Of a stretch of 64,000 nucleotides of DNA, positions 42,516 to 50,650 are shown piece after piece. Position numbers and translations under genes: made by a program. Below the pieces are notes generated by a model. That model was not told the origin of the DNA. It saw nothing but the letters and a program-made list of their open reading frames with translations, and made no database searches. Source of the DNA: Flavobacterium akiainvivens (lineage in GTDB: Bacteria; Bacteroidota; Bacteroidia; Flavobacteriales; Flavobacteriaceae); NCBI RefSeq assembly GCF_001278115.1, contig NZ_LIYD01000005.1, positions 705,197 to 769,196 of the forward strand, given 5' to 3'. Position 1 is the stretch's first letter. Each line of letters opens with the position of its first letter.

Positions 42516-45311
42516 TTAAACCGACAGGATATACTCAACAAGGCCTAATTCATGTGGTAAATCCATTTTTTTGCGCAAACGATATCGTTTTATTTCAACG
42601 CTTCTTACAGATATGTTAAGCAAAGGTGCAATTTCTTTACTTGAAAGGTTAAGCCTGAGGTATGCACACAAGCGTAAATCGTTAGGTGTAAGTGCTGCAT
42701 GAGCCTTCTTTATTTTCTTTAAAAAGTCTTTATCAGCATTATTAAATGCTTCCTTAAACATATCCCAGGTATCGTTTTCATTTATGTTTTTATTTATTGT
42801 CGTTATAACCGATTTTATACTTCTATCGCCAATCTCAGTACTCTTTTTAAGATCGTCCTTAATCATTGATAGCAGTTCATTCTTTTTAATAAGGTTCATT
42901 GTAGAAGCAGCCAGTTCACGATTCTTATTCTCAAAATCCTGCTGTAGCTGCTCATTTTTTACACGCATTAATTCCTGTTCATTTTCAAGTTCCTTAATCT
43001 CAAGAAGCCTGTTGTTTTCTTCTATAAGCTTTTCACGTTGATTGTGGTAATAGTTCTTGTAGGCTCGGTTAATCATGTAAGCCGCTATAAGTGCTATAAA
43101 TAGATAAATAATTAAAGCAAATGTAGTTGCATACCAGGGTTTTAAAATAGTAAACCTATATTCTGCAACATTTTCAGATAATGAGTTGCCTGTTTTGGCC
43201 CTTACTTTAAAGATGTATTCTCCCGGAGGCAGGTTTTTAAAATTCACTAACGGCTTTGTAGCCCATTCACTCCACTCATCCTGCATTCCTTCAAGTTTGT
43301 ACTGAAATTCAGAATTGACATACTTGTTGTATTCCGGAACAGTAAAGCTGAATGTGATATTATTTTGAGTATATTTAAAGCTGCCTTCGCCTTTAATATT
43401 GGTTGAAACGGGTTGTCTGTTTAGCTCATTAATAGCGATATCTGAAATAAATACATTGTATTGCTTAGAGTCTAACTCATTAAGGTTTATAGTGTAATAT
43501 CCATCTGTAGTGCCTATTAAGTATGTATTAACCGTAATTTGAGTTATGTTTTCATACCCTGCCATTGAATTGGTTAACGTACTGGGAATGGGAATAACAT
43601 TGTGCTTTAATTCTGAATTGAGCTTGCCTGAAGTAAAGTAATTAATATAGTTCTTAGTAAAAAACCACAACCTTCCACTATTGTCTGCTATAATTTTGCC
43701 CGATGTATACTCATCATTAGCAAAAGGTTTAGAAAGTTTTTCCTGTTTTATAAATTGTTTTGTTTTTGTATTCAGCTTATAGATACCTTCCTTGTAGGCA
43801 TAGTATATTTCGCCATTAAAGGTAGAGAGGCTTGCATTTTTCCCTTTTTTAGGCGTTTTGTAGGCGTAAAAACCTGATGCCTTCGTAAAATTATTATCTA
43901 CCGTTATCCTGAATATGCCTTTATACTCATGGCTTATATAAACATCACTACCGTTTATGGCAAAAAACCTGCTGGAATAATCAAATCCATCTATCCGGTT
44001 GCGGAGTTTCCATCCTGCAGGTGTTTTTTCGAGAACTGTAAAACCCAGATAATTACCTTGCAGAAGTAGATTTGGCTTACCCTGAATTTTTTCAAATTTC
44101 CATGTGCCAATGCCCGAAAATATTTGTGTTGCAGATGTACCATTAATCAAATAGGTACCATAGTCATGGCCGCAAAAAAGAGTATTATCATATATAAATA
44201 AAGACCATACCTGTCCTTTAGTGCCTGCTACAAATTTAAAATCACTGTCAGAATTATAAGGCTTACAAAACAGTCCCTGATTTGTGCCAATATAAATAAC
44301 ATCATTATAAAGTACTGATGCATATACCGTTCCTAAAAAACCGGTATCATCTACATAGCTGTGTACTGCACTTTGCATATTTATGCAGTTTATACCGTTA
44401 TCAAGCCCTATCCACAGGTTATTGTCGCGGTCTTCAAACAATGAAAGGGCTGTATTGTTACTTAAACCTTTATTTTGGGTAATATGATATTTTATAGCAC
44501 CTGAAGACGAGAGTATATAAATACCATTAGAAACAGTGCCTAATGCAAAGCTGCCGTCGCTTAGCCTTTGGCTGCTGTATATACTACTGTTTTTAAGCTG
44601 TTCATCTGCGGCTATATTCCATTTTGTAATCTCACCATTTTTATAAATGTAAAAGCCGTCATATTGCATTTGTATTAGCAGGCCATCATCAATGCCAAAA
44701 ATATTTACAATTTTACTGTTTGCAAAAATGGGAGCATTACTTAAAAGTTTACTTTTCCCATTTTCTATTTCAAATAAGCCGGAACTAAATGTTTGATATA
44801 ATATACTGTTGTTAACGGCAAAAACCTTATTCATGCCTGTATCTGAAGCAATTATGTTAAATGCTTGTGTTTTACAATCATAAATAAATATTTGTGTAAG
44901 CGATTGAAATATAACCCAGTGGTCAAGATGTTTAATATTCCAAAACTGTTCGTCGTCAATAATTTTTGACTTTATCTTATCTGAAAGTGAGAAGTATTTA
45001 AGGCTTCCGTTTTCCTGGCGGGTCCAGTAGCCAAACTCCATATAGGAGCCGGTATAAATCCTGTCCCCCACAGCCCTTACAGAGCGTAAAATTGTTTCGT
45101 TAGGGGTAGGGTATAACTTCCAGCTGGTGCCGTTATATTCTAACAGCCCCGAATTGTTAGCAAAGTATATATAACCGTTTTTATCCTGGCTTATCATCCA
45201 GTTTTGATTACCCGCATTATACACAGAAGTAGGATACTGCAAAATAGGAGGGAGATCCTGGGCAAAAGTGCTTATTGCAAATAGCAAAAAAAAGAGTAAC
45301 TTTTTTTTCAA
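42516..45311 (-). CDS. Membrane-spanning sensor-regulator: propeller, Y_Y_Y domain, coiled coil, LuxR-type HTH
   Basis: 931 residues, start TTG at 45311 with a signal peptide ending T-F-A-Q near residue 17. The periplasmic part is a two-component-regulator propeller (about 20-630, with D-R-D-N-N-L-W-I-G-L-D-N-G-I and G-R-L-W-F-F-T). Then come the Y_Y_Y domain (about 640-710, L-P-P-G-E-Y-I-F-K-V-R-A), one membrane helix (about 718-740), a long coiled coil (about 745-835), and a C-terminal HTH with S-S-K-E-I-A-P-L-L-N-I-S. No histidine kinase core is present, so signal reaches DNA in one protein. It lies upstream of susC on the same strand and is the likely PUL regulator. Confidence 0.92.
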   Translation of the reverse strand: MKKKLLFFLLFAISTFAQDLPPILQYPTSVYNAGNQNWMISQDKNGYIYFANNSGLLEYNGTSWKLYPTPNETILRSVRAVGDRIYTGSYMEFGYWTRQENGSLKYFSLSDKIKSKIIDDEQFWNIKHLDHWVIFQSLTQIFIYDCKTQAFNIIASDTGMNKVFAVNNSILYQTFSSGLFEIENGKSKLLSNAPIFANSKIVNIFGIDDGLLIQMQYDGFYIYKNGEITKWNIAADEQLKNSSIYSSQRLSDGSFALGTVSNGIYILSSSGAIKYHITQNKGLSNNTALSLFEDRDNNLWIGLDNGINCINMQSAVHSYVDDTGFLGTVYASVLYNDVIYIGTNQGLFCKPYNSDSDFKFVAGTKGQVWSLFIYDNTLFCGHDYGTYLINGTSATQIFSGIGTWKFEKIQGKPNLLLQGNYLGFTVLEKTPAGWKLRNRIDGFDYSSRFFAINGSDVYISHEYKGIFRITVDNNFTKASGFYAYKTPKKGKNASLSTFNGEIYYAYKEGIYKLNTKTKQFIKQEKLSKPFANDEYTSGKIIADNSGRLWFFTKNYINYFTSGKLNSELKHNVIPIPSTLTNSMAGYENITQITVNTYLIGTTDGYYTINLNELDSKQYNVFISDIAINELNRQPVSTNIKGEGSFKYTQNNITFSFTVPEYNKYVNSEFQYKLEGMQDEWSEWATKPLVNFKNLPPGEYIFKVRAKTGNSLSENVAEYRFTILKPWYATTFALIIYLFIALIAAYMINRAYKNYYHNQREKLIEENNRLLEIKELENEQELMRVKNEQLQQDFENKNRELAASTMNLIKKNELLSMIKDDLKKSTEIGDRSIKSVITTINKNINENDTWDMFKEAFNNADKDFLKKIKKAHAALTPNDLRLCAYLRLNLSSKEIAPLLNISVRSVEIKRYRLRKKMDLPHELGLVEYILSV

Positions 45312-45362
45312 AATGATACTATTGGTTGGTTATAATTACGAATATACAAGAAAAGTTGTTAT

Positions 45363-45391
45363 AAAAAAACCGCCCCGCACAGGCGGGGCGG
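45363..45391 (-). terminator. Terminator between the T9SS gene and the regulator
   Basis: CCGCCCCGC-ACAG-GCGGGGCGG, a perfect 9-bp GC stem followed on the minus strand by TTTTTTT. It separates the T9SS gene from the regulator transcript. Confidence 0.92.
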
Positions 45392-45422
45392 CTAACTATC
45401 AACATGAAATTTGGAATAAAAC

Positions 45423-46970
45423 TTACTGTTTTATAATGCGCTGAGATGTTTGTTTTCCTTTAGCGGATGTGTTTACAATATAAACACCGGCATTTAGGTT
45501 AGAAACGTTTACAGATACATTATTTTGTGCTGGCTTGGCAGTGTATATTAACTGGCCGATAAGGTTATAAATTTCTACTGTATCTATAGCATTTTCGTTG
45601 GTAATGTTTAGTACATCACTTACCGGATTTGGATATACAGTAGTAATAAATTTATTAAAAGCAGGTGCATTAGCAGTAGTGCTTGTAACTACAGTAAAAC
45701 CATTTGCTTCTTCAGTACCGTTAGCCGGATTTTGGTTAAGCCCGGTAACTGAAACACCATATTGTACAATAAGTCCTGCCGTTATGGTAAATCCTTCAGT
45801 AGAAAGCGACCAGTCCTGACCAGGCACAAGATCTGCTGAAGCATGAAAATCAAGAGACCAGTTATTACCAGGATTAAGGATTTTTATAAAGGCAACGTCT
45901 TCAAAATCATCTGTAAGGGTAGAGCTAACTGTTTTACCTGTAAATATAAGGGTTTGCGCAGCAAGGTCAGTCCTTTCCACAAAAGTATTGCCTTCAAAAA
46001 TTTTGTTTCCGTTTCCATTTCCGTCTGCCCAATAGGTATCAGCGGGATTATATGTATTGTAATTGGGATAAATGCTTATGGTATTATCTGCAGGGTTTAG
46101 CACACTTTTTAAAGCATCAAAAGTCCATGAATTTCCTGCTACATAGGTTAATTCTGTACCAGCTTCAAAGTTGCCGTTGTTTTCAAACCAGTTAGCAAAA
46201 GGTTTCCAAAGGTTTTCTGTATCAAGGTTTTCAATGGTTACGTTTACTGTTCCCGGTGTAGGCTCAACCGGTTCTTCCGGGGTAATAGGGTTTTCGCCCG
46301 GAGGGGCATTAGTTACAACAGTAAAACCGGTAGCGGCTTCATTAGCAGGGTTACCATTAAGGCCAAGCATTGAGAAACCATACTGAACATAACGTCCGGG
46401 GCCTATTTCAAAATCACCTGTAGAAAGCGTAAAATCCTCTCCCGGCGTAAGCGGAACGGTAATCATTACTTCTGTAGCCCAGTTAGCAGCCGGATTGAGT
46501 ATTTTTATAAAAGCGGTATCATGATAACTTGCTATTAAGGTCGAGCTGTTAGTATGTCCTGAAAAAACAAGTTGCTCGCCCTCCATATCGGTACGCTCTA
46601 CAAAGGTAAGGCCTTCAAAAATTTTGTTTCCATTACCATTTCCGTCAGACCAATAAGCATCTGCAGCATTATAAAGTGTGTAATTAGGGTATAGCGCTAT
46701 AGTGCCTTCGCCTGTATTAAAAACACTTTTAAGTTCATCAAATGTTACCCACTGGTCGCCAAATTCATATGCTAAATTGGTTCCTGCTTCAAATGCACCA
46801 TTGTTTAAGAATACGTTTCTATACGACCTCCATTTTTCATTATCTGCAGTAGCATCAAAATTATTTACCGTTACAAACACCTGCGCATGGGTATTAGCTG
46901 CAAAAAGCGATATGCCCAGCAAAGCAGTTGTTTTAAAGATATTGTTTTTAAGTAATTGTTTTACTTTCAT
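45423..46970 (-). CDS. T9SS-sorted secreted protein with two copies of an unrecognised domain
   Basis: 515 residues. Signal peptide ends T-H-A-Q near residue 29. Two similar domains of about 190 residues (about 30-225 and 240-430) share N-N-G-x-F-E-A-G-T, A-L-Y-P-N-Y or S-I-Y-P-N-Y, D-G-N-G-N-G-N-K-I-F-E-G, F-V-E-R-T-D and A-F-I-K-I-L-N-P. A Pro/Glu-rich linker joins them. The C-terminal 75 residues are a type A sorting domain: V-Y-P-N-P-V-S-D, Y-N-L-I-G-Q-L-I-Y and L-N-A-G-V-Y-I-V. So it is exported by the type IX system and displayed or released. The aromatic-rich repeat suggests glycan binding, but I do not know the family. Confidence 0.85.
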   Translation of the reverse strand: MKVKQLLKNNIFKTTALLGISLFAANTHAQVFVTVNNFDATADNEKWRSYRNVFLNNGAFEAGTNLAYEFGDQWVTFDELKSVFNTGEGTIALYPNYTLYNAADAYWSDGNGNGNKIFEGLTFVERTDMEGEQLVFSGHTNSSTLIASYHDTAFIKILNPAANWATEVMITVPLTPGEDFTLSTGDFEIGPGRYVQYGFSMLGLNGNPANEAATGFTVVTNAPPGENPITPEEPVEPTPGTVNVTIENLDTENLWKPFANWFENNGNFEAGTELTYVAGNSWTFDALKSVLNPADNTISIYPNYNTYNPADTYWADGNGNGNKIFEGNTFVERTDLAAQTLIFTGKTVSSTLTDDFEDVAFIKILNPGNNWSLDFHASADLVPGQDWSLSTEGFTITAGLIVQYGVSVTGLNQNPANGTEEANGFTVVTSTTANAPAFNKFITTVYPNPVSDVLNITNENAIDTVEIYNLIGQLIYTAKPAQNNVSVNVSNLNAGVYIVNTSAKGKQTSQRIIKQ

Positions 46971-47013
46971 ATAAATTAGGAATTAAGGTTATGATGTAAA
47001 AATATACATTCAA

Positions 47014-47180
47014 CGAAAACGATGTAATTTTTACTACCTATATAGAAACTATACATGGTAAAGCAATTAGAATACAATAATGAATAGTAGCCAAACCCCT
47101 TATAAATATTAACTTTTTGATTAAGCCTTTAACTATATCGTTTTCGGGTTTATTATACTTTTGTATAGGTAATGTATAGT
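47014..47180. promoter_or_regulatory. Paired motifs shared with the susC upstream region
   Basis: CGAAAACGAT at 47014-47023 and its complement at 47137-47146. ACTATACAT at 47049-47057 and its complement at 47172-47180. The offset between the two words is 35 bases in both places. AACGAAAAC and GGTAATGTATAG also occur upstream of susC (42447-42455, 42478-42489). GTATAG is repeated with 11-base spacing at 47163 and 47174. Confidence 0.45.
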
Positions 47181-47476
47181 TGATTTATATCTGATTTGCT
47201 TTTTGTTGTAGGTTTGCGAATACCCATACAATTATGTAAATCGAACTTTAATGGTATAAAAAATAATTTTGCTTTATAATTTATGTAAAATAGTTATTAA
47301 TCATAATTACTTGTTAAGAGTGTTGTATATACCTATATTAATCTTTTAACTATTAATTAGTATTATTAAGGCAATATCCTTGTGCAATAGTTATTTATGA
47401 ATTTTATATGGAAGATTGTTTTGTTAAACATCTTCTAATTAAGTTTTTATTAATTTTTCATTAAGAAAGCTCGGGG

Positions 47477-47484
47477 TAGTTTTG
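47477..47484 (+). promoter_or_regulatory. Promoter -7 box of the EF-hand lipoprotein gene
   Basis: TAGTTTTG, exact TAnnTTTG match, 26 bases before the ATG at 47511. Confidence 0.5.
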
Positions 47485-47510
47485 GCTCAACTAACATAAA
47501 AATTTGAGAA

Positions 47511-48038
47511 ATGAAAAAGATTCATTTATTGGCCGGTGCATTATTACTATCAGGTGCCCTTTTTACAGCATGTAGTGATGATGACGACGCACCAAATGCA
47601 ACAACTATTGAAGGTACTTATGAACTTGAAGAGGTTAATACTGCCGAAGCTACCGATTTTGATATGGACGGTGATTCGCATATTGACCAGACAGAAGAGT
47701 CTAACTGCTATGATTCCGGCAGGATTACAATTAATAGCGATAACACATTTACTTATGTGCATACTGCTATATTAATTGATGAAGCAACTGGGCAGGCCGG
47801 TTGTGCCAATCCTGTAACACTTTCGGGAACCTGGGAGGCAGAGGGAACCGGTACAGATGCTATTCTTACATTAACGTATGAAGATGAGACGGGAGATAAT
47901 GCTACTGCATTTGTAACAAAACAGGGAAATAAGATTACTTGGGAAAATGACAATATTCTTTCAAGGTATCCTGACAGGGATGCTGAAGGCGGGGCAATAT
48001 ATACTCCCGGCAGCATAAACTATGTTTATGAAAAATAA
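47511..48038 (+). CDS. Lipocalin-like lipoprotein with an EF-hand-type calcium loop
   Basis: 175 residues. Lipobox F-T-A-C21 followed by S-D-D-D-D. Residues 33-170 have the strand pattern of small lipocalin-like Bacteroidota lipoproteins, such as G-T-Y-E-L-E near the start and L-S-G-T-W-E in the middle. An insertion at 51-62, D-M-D-G-D-S-H-I-D-Q-T-E, matches the 12-residue EF-hand loop (acidic at 1, 3, 5, 9 and 12, Ile at 8). Calcium binding is therefore likely. No partner genes. It has its own promoter and terminator. Confidence 0.85.
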   Translation: MKKIHLLAGALLLSGALFTACSDDDDAPNATTIEGTYELEEVNTAEATDFDMDGDSHIDQTEESNCYDSGRITINSDNTFTYVHTAILIDEATGQAGCANPVTLSGTWEAEGTGTDAILTLTYEDETGDNATAFVTKQGNKITWENDNILSRYPDRDAEGGAIYTPGSINYVYEK

Positions 48039-48052
48039 TTCAGTATGTAAAG

Positions 48053-48080
48053 AAAAAGGGATGCTTTAGCATCCCTTTTT
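48053..48080. terminator. Bidirectional terminator before clpS
   Basis: AAAAAGGGATGCT-TT-AGCATCCCTTTTT with further T after it, between the lipoprotein gene (+) and clpS (-). The right arm ends at the base before the clpS stop. Confidence 0.9.
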
Positions 48081-48356
48081 TTATATTATTTCGGCACTTA
48101 GACCGGCTTCGAGCAGTTGTGTACATTGAGGCTTCAACTCGCTAAGTTCGCCGGTTTTAACAGTGCATTTGCCTTTATAATGCACAATTATAGAGCATTG
48201 TTCTGCCTGTTCGGCGGTATGCCTGCATACACGGATAAGCGTATCAATAACGTGGTCAAATGTGTTTACATCATCATTATACAAAACAATCTCGTTATTG
48301 TTGCCTACCTGTTCTTCAACCAGTACTTCTTCAAGTACTTTTTCCCTTGTGCTCAT
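48081..48356 (-). CDS. clpS: ATP-dependent Clp protease adaptor ClpS
   Basis: 91 residues from the ATG at 48356; a TTG two codons upstream is less likely. ClpS delivers N-degron proteins to ClpAP/ClpCP. The binding-pocket motif L-Y-N-D-D-V-N-T-F-D-H-V is present, then a helix with C-R-H-T-A-E-Q-A-E-Q and the H-Y-K-G-K-C strand. The acidic N-terminal tail is typical. It lies directly downstream of prmA, 18 bp away, an arrangement I recall in other flavobacteria. Confidence 0.95.
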   Translation of the reverse strand: MSTREKVLEEVLVEEQVGNNNEIVLYNDDVNTFDHVIDTLIRVCRHTAEQAEQCSIIVHYKGKCTVKTGELSELKPQCTQLLEAGLSAEII

Positions 48357-48374
48357 TATCAAAACTTTAAAATG

Positions 48375-49208
48375 CTAATTTACATATTTTAGGGCAACCC
48401 AGTTGTTTTTCTGGTGCTTTTTTTCCAGTTTAAGGCCCTTCTCGGTACATGATTCATCTATATATGGAATATCTTCTTCATAAAAACCGCTCAATAATAA
48501 TATGCCCTTTTCGTTAAGACAATCTACATATTGCTGCATATCATTAAGCAGTATGTTACGGTTTATGTTAGCAATAATAACATCATATTTTCTGCCGGTA
48601 AGCAATGCTGCATCTCCTTCTTCAACAGTAATGTTATGGCAATTGTTGCGTTCGGCATTTTCAATAGAATTAAGGTAGCACCAATGGTCTATATCTATAG
48701 CATCAAGGGGTTTTGCGCCTTTCATTTCCGCTAAAATGGCAAGTATAGCTGTACCGCAGCCCATATCAAGGGTCTTTTTTCCCTCAAGTTCTGTTTCAAG
48801 AAGGTGTTTTATCATCATAAAAGTAGTTTCATGATGGCCGGTACCAAAACTCATTTTAGGCTCAATAACAATATCATACTGCACCTCTTTATATTCATGA
48901 AATGGTGCACGCACGCGGCAGGTGCCGTCAACGTCAATAGGCTCAAAATTCTTTTCCCATTCCTCATTCCAGTTTACCTGCTCAATTTCTTCTTTAGTAA
49001 AGCTTATCTTAAACTCACCTGAATTAAGTATCTGTATTTCAGATAAAATATCTTCCGTCCAAAACTGTTTCTGCACATAGGCGCTAAGGCCGGTTTCGGT
49101 TTCTTCGAAGCTCTCAAAAGCGGTTTCGCCCAGTTCGGCAATTAGTATTTCTGTGGCCGGTTCTTTAGGCTCTACAGTAAAATGATATCCAATATAAATA
49201 TCTGGCAT
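48375..49208 (-). CDS. prmA: Ribosomal protein L11 methyltransferase
   Basis: 277 residues. It methylates lysines and the N-terminus of ribosomal protein L11 using S-adenosylmethionine. A short N-terminal substrate-recognition domain is followed by E-P-K-M-S-F-G-T-G-H-H-E-T-T near residue 120 and the SAM site L-D-M-G-C-G-T-A-I-L-A near 145. The acidic Asp-Ile-Asp strand end and the N-I-N-R motif (usual N-I-L-A position) follow. Consensus promoter upstream, clpS downstream on the same strand. Confidence 0.94.
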   Translation of the reverse strand: MPDIYIGYHFTVEPKEPATEILIAELGETAFESFEETETGLSAYVQKQFWTEDILSEIQILNSGEFKISFTKEEIEQVNWNEEWEKNFEPIDVDGTCRVRAPFHEYKEVQYDIVIEPKMSFGTGHHETTFMMIKHLLETELEGKKTLDMGCGTAILAILAEMKGAKPLDAIDIDHWCYLNSIENAERNNCHNITVEEGDAALLTGRKYDVIIANINRNILLNDMQQYVDCLNEKGILLLSGFYEEDIPYIDESCTEKGLKLEKKHQKNNWVALKYVN

Positions 49209-49223
49209 AACTTTAATTTTTTA

Positions 49224-49256
49224 CAAAGGTAACATTGGCGTAACATTAGTCGGCAA
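49224..49256 (-). promoter_or_regulatory. prmA-clpS promoter
   Basis: On the minus strand: TTG (49256-49254), 22 bases, then TACCTTTG (49231-49224), 15 bases before the prmA ATG at 49208. Confidence 0.6.
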
Positions 49257-49267
49257 CATTTAATATT

Positions 49268-49283
49268 AAGTTTGCGCAAACTT
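49268..49283. promoter_or_regulatory. Perfect 16-bp palindrome between prmA and the porin gene
   Basis: AAGTTTGCGCAAACTT, fully self-complementary without a spacer. It lies in the divergent region, just beyond the prmA -33 element and 37 bases upstream of the porin -7 box. Likely a dimeric regulator site. Confidence 0.55.
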
Positions 49284-49319
49284 TACAAGCGGTGCTTATG
49301 GCGTTATTTCCGGGTTACC

Positions 49320-49327
49320 TATGTTTG
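49320..49327 (+). promoter_or_regulatory. Porin promoter -7 box
   Basis: TATGTTTG, exact consensus, 32 bases before the ATG at 49360. An in-frame ATG at 49321 falls inside this box and is excluded as the start. Confidence 0.55.
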
Positions 49328-49359
49328 GTTTTTGCAGCAAAATAACAACACTATTTTTA

Positions 49360-50580
49360 ATGAAAACAAAACTAACGTTATTTTTATTTTTTATTTCTCT
49401 GGCGCTATCAGCCCAGATTGACATTAAAAGAACCACAACAAATAACGACCTTAAACTTTCGGCCCTGCCATACTACAGTTATGGTAAAGGGTTAGGATTA
49501 ACATCGCCAGACAGCCTGTTTCAGCTCAACATCCGTTTCAGGATACAAAACAGGGCAACCTACCTGCAAAATGAAGACGAAGAAGCAGCCATAGACGGAC
49601 AGATAAGGCGTCTCAGGCTTCGTTTTGACGGTTATGTGGGTAACCCTCACTTTTTATATGCTTTACAGCTATCATTTGCCCCGGGTGATGTGGGTGAAAT
49701 AGAAGACGGTAAAAACATAAATATTATTCGCGATGCGGTGGTTATTTACCGCCCTAACCAAAACTGGAACATTGCTTTTGGTCAAACCAAACTTCCGGGC
49801 AACCGCCAGCGTGTAAACTCTTCAGGGGCACTACAGTTAACTGACAGGAGTATTAACAATGCGCGTTTTACAATAGACAGGGATTTTGGTGTACAGGTGT
49901 ACAATATGCACGAGTGGATGGACAAGTTTTCATACAACTTTAAAGGGGCCATAACCATGGGTGAGGGGCGTAACAGCACCGATGCCCCTGATAATGGCCT
50001 GGCTTATACCGGTAAAGTAGAGTTGTTTCCTTTTGGGGCTTTCAGTAAAGATGGTACTTATTTTGAAGGCGACCTTAAACGTGAGCAGCAGCCTAAATTT
50101 CTTTTGTCAGGGGCTTATCAATATAATGACAAGGCAAGGCGCACACAGGGCCAGCTGGGCGATGACCTGTTTGAAAAACGCGATATGCAGTCTATACTTT
50201 TAGACGGTATGTTTAAATACAACGGCTGGAGCCTTATGGCAGCTTATATGCAGCGTATTTCAGATAACCCGGTTACCGTAAACCCACTTGACGATACTGA
50301 TATTAAATATGTGTTTACCGGCCATGGTTTTGACTACCAGGCCAGCTATCTTTTCCTTTCAGATTATGAGGTTATAGGCCGTTTTTCTACACAAAAAGTA
50401 GATAATGATATACGTGCTTTTGCACCAAATACCAACCAATATACAATAGGTTTAACCAAGTATGTTTGGGAGCACGCCTTTAAAGCACAGATGGAGTTTA
50501 CCCTTGATGACCTTAACTATTTAGACGGGTCTACTAAACAAAACTGGTACCTGCGCTTTCAGGTGGAAATGGGTATCTAA
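49360..50580 (+). CDS. Phosphate-selective porin O/P family protein
   Basis: 406 residues from the ATG at 49360, with signal peptide ending A-L-S-A-Q near residue 18. OprO/OprP-like barrels are anion pores of the outer membrane, selective for phosphate in Pseudomonas. Visible are F-Q-L-N-I-R-F-R-I-Q-N-R near 55, I-R-R-L-R-L-R-F-D-G-Y near 85, the F-G-Q-T-K-L-P-G-N-R-Q-R segment near 145 and strand pairs to the end. Selectivity cannot be assigned. No phosphate genes are adjacent. Confidence 0.88.
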   Translation: MKTKLTLFLFFISLALSAQIDIKRTTTNNDLKLSALPYYSYGKGLGLTSPDSLFQLNIRFRIQNRATYLQNEDEEAAIDGQIRRLRLRFDGYVGNPHFLYALQLSFAPGDVGEIEDGKNINIIRDAVVIYRPNQNWNIAFGQTKLPGNRQRVNSSGALQLTDRSINNARFTIDRDFGVQVYNMHEWMDKFSYNFKGAITMGEGRNSTDAPDNGLAYTGKVELFPFGAFSKDGTYFEGDLKREQQPKFLLSGAYQYNDKARRTQGQLGDDLFEKRDMQSILLDGMFKYNGWSLMAAYMQRISDNPVTVNPLDDTDIKYVFTGHGFDYQASYLFLSDYEVIGRFSTQKVDNDIRAFAPNTNQYTIGLTKYVWEHAFKAQMEFTLDDLNYLDGSTKQNWYLRFQVEMGI

Positions 50581-50650
50581 AAATATATTTTTCTTACATC
50601 ACAACAAGAATAATAGTACTTTCGTTATTGCTGAAAATCACCAGCCTGTA

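Larger units (their letters stand above)
46971..47510. other. 540-bp AT-rich intergenic region between divergent genes
   Basis: No credible gene. It holds paired sequence words CGAAAACGAT / ATCGTTTTCG and ACTATACAT / ATGTATAGT (47014-47180), a TAnnTTTG box at 47156-47163, and the promoter of the lipoprotein gene near its right end. Bases 47190-47460 are AT-rich with no clear structure. Confidence 0.6.

Noticed and set aside
49321..49359. Upstream ATG at 49321 as the porin start
   Set aside because: It lies inside the -7 box TATGTTTG, so it would not be transcribed. The ATG at 49360 gives a clean signal peptide.
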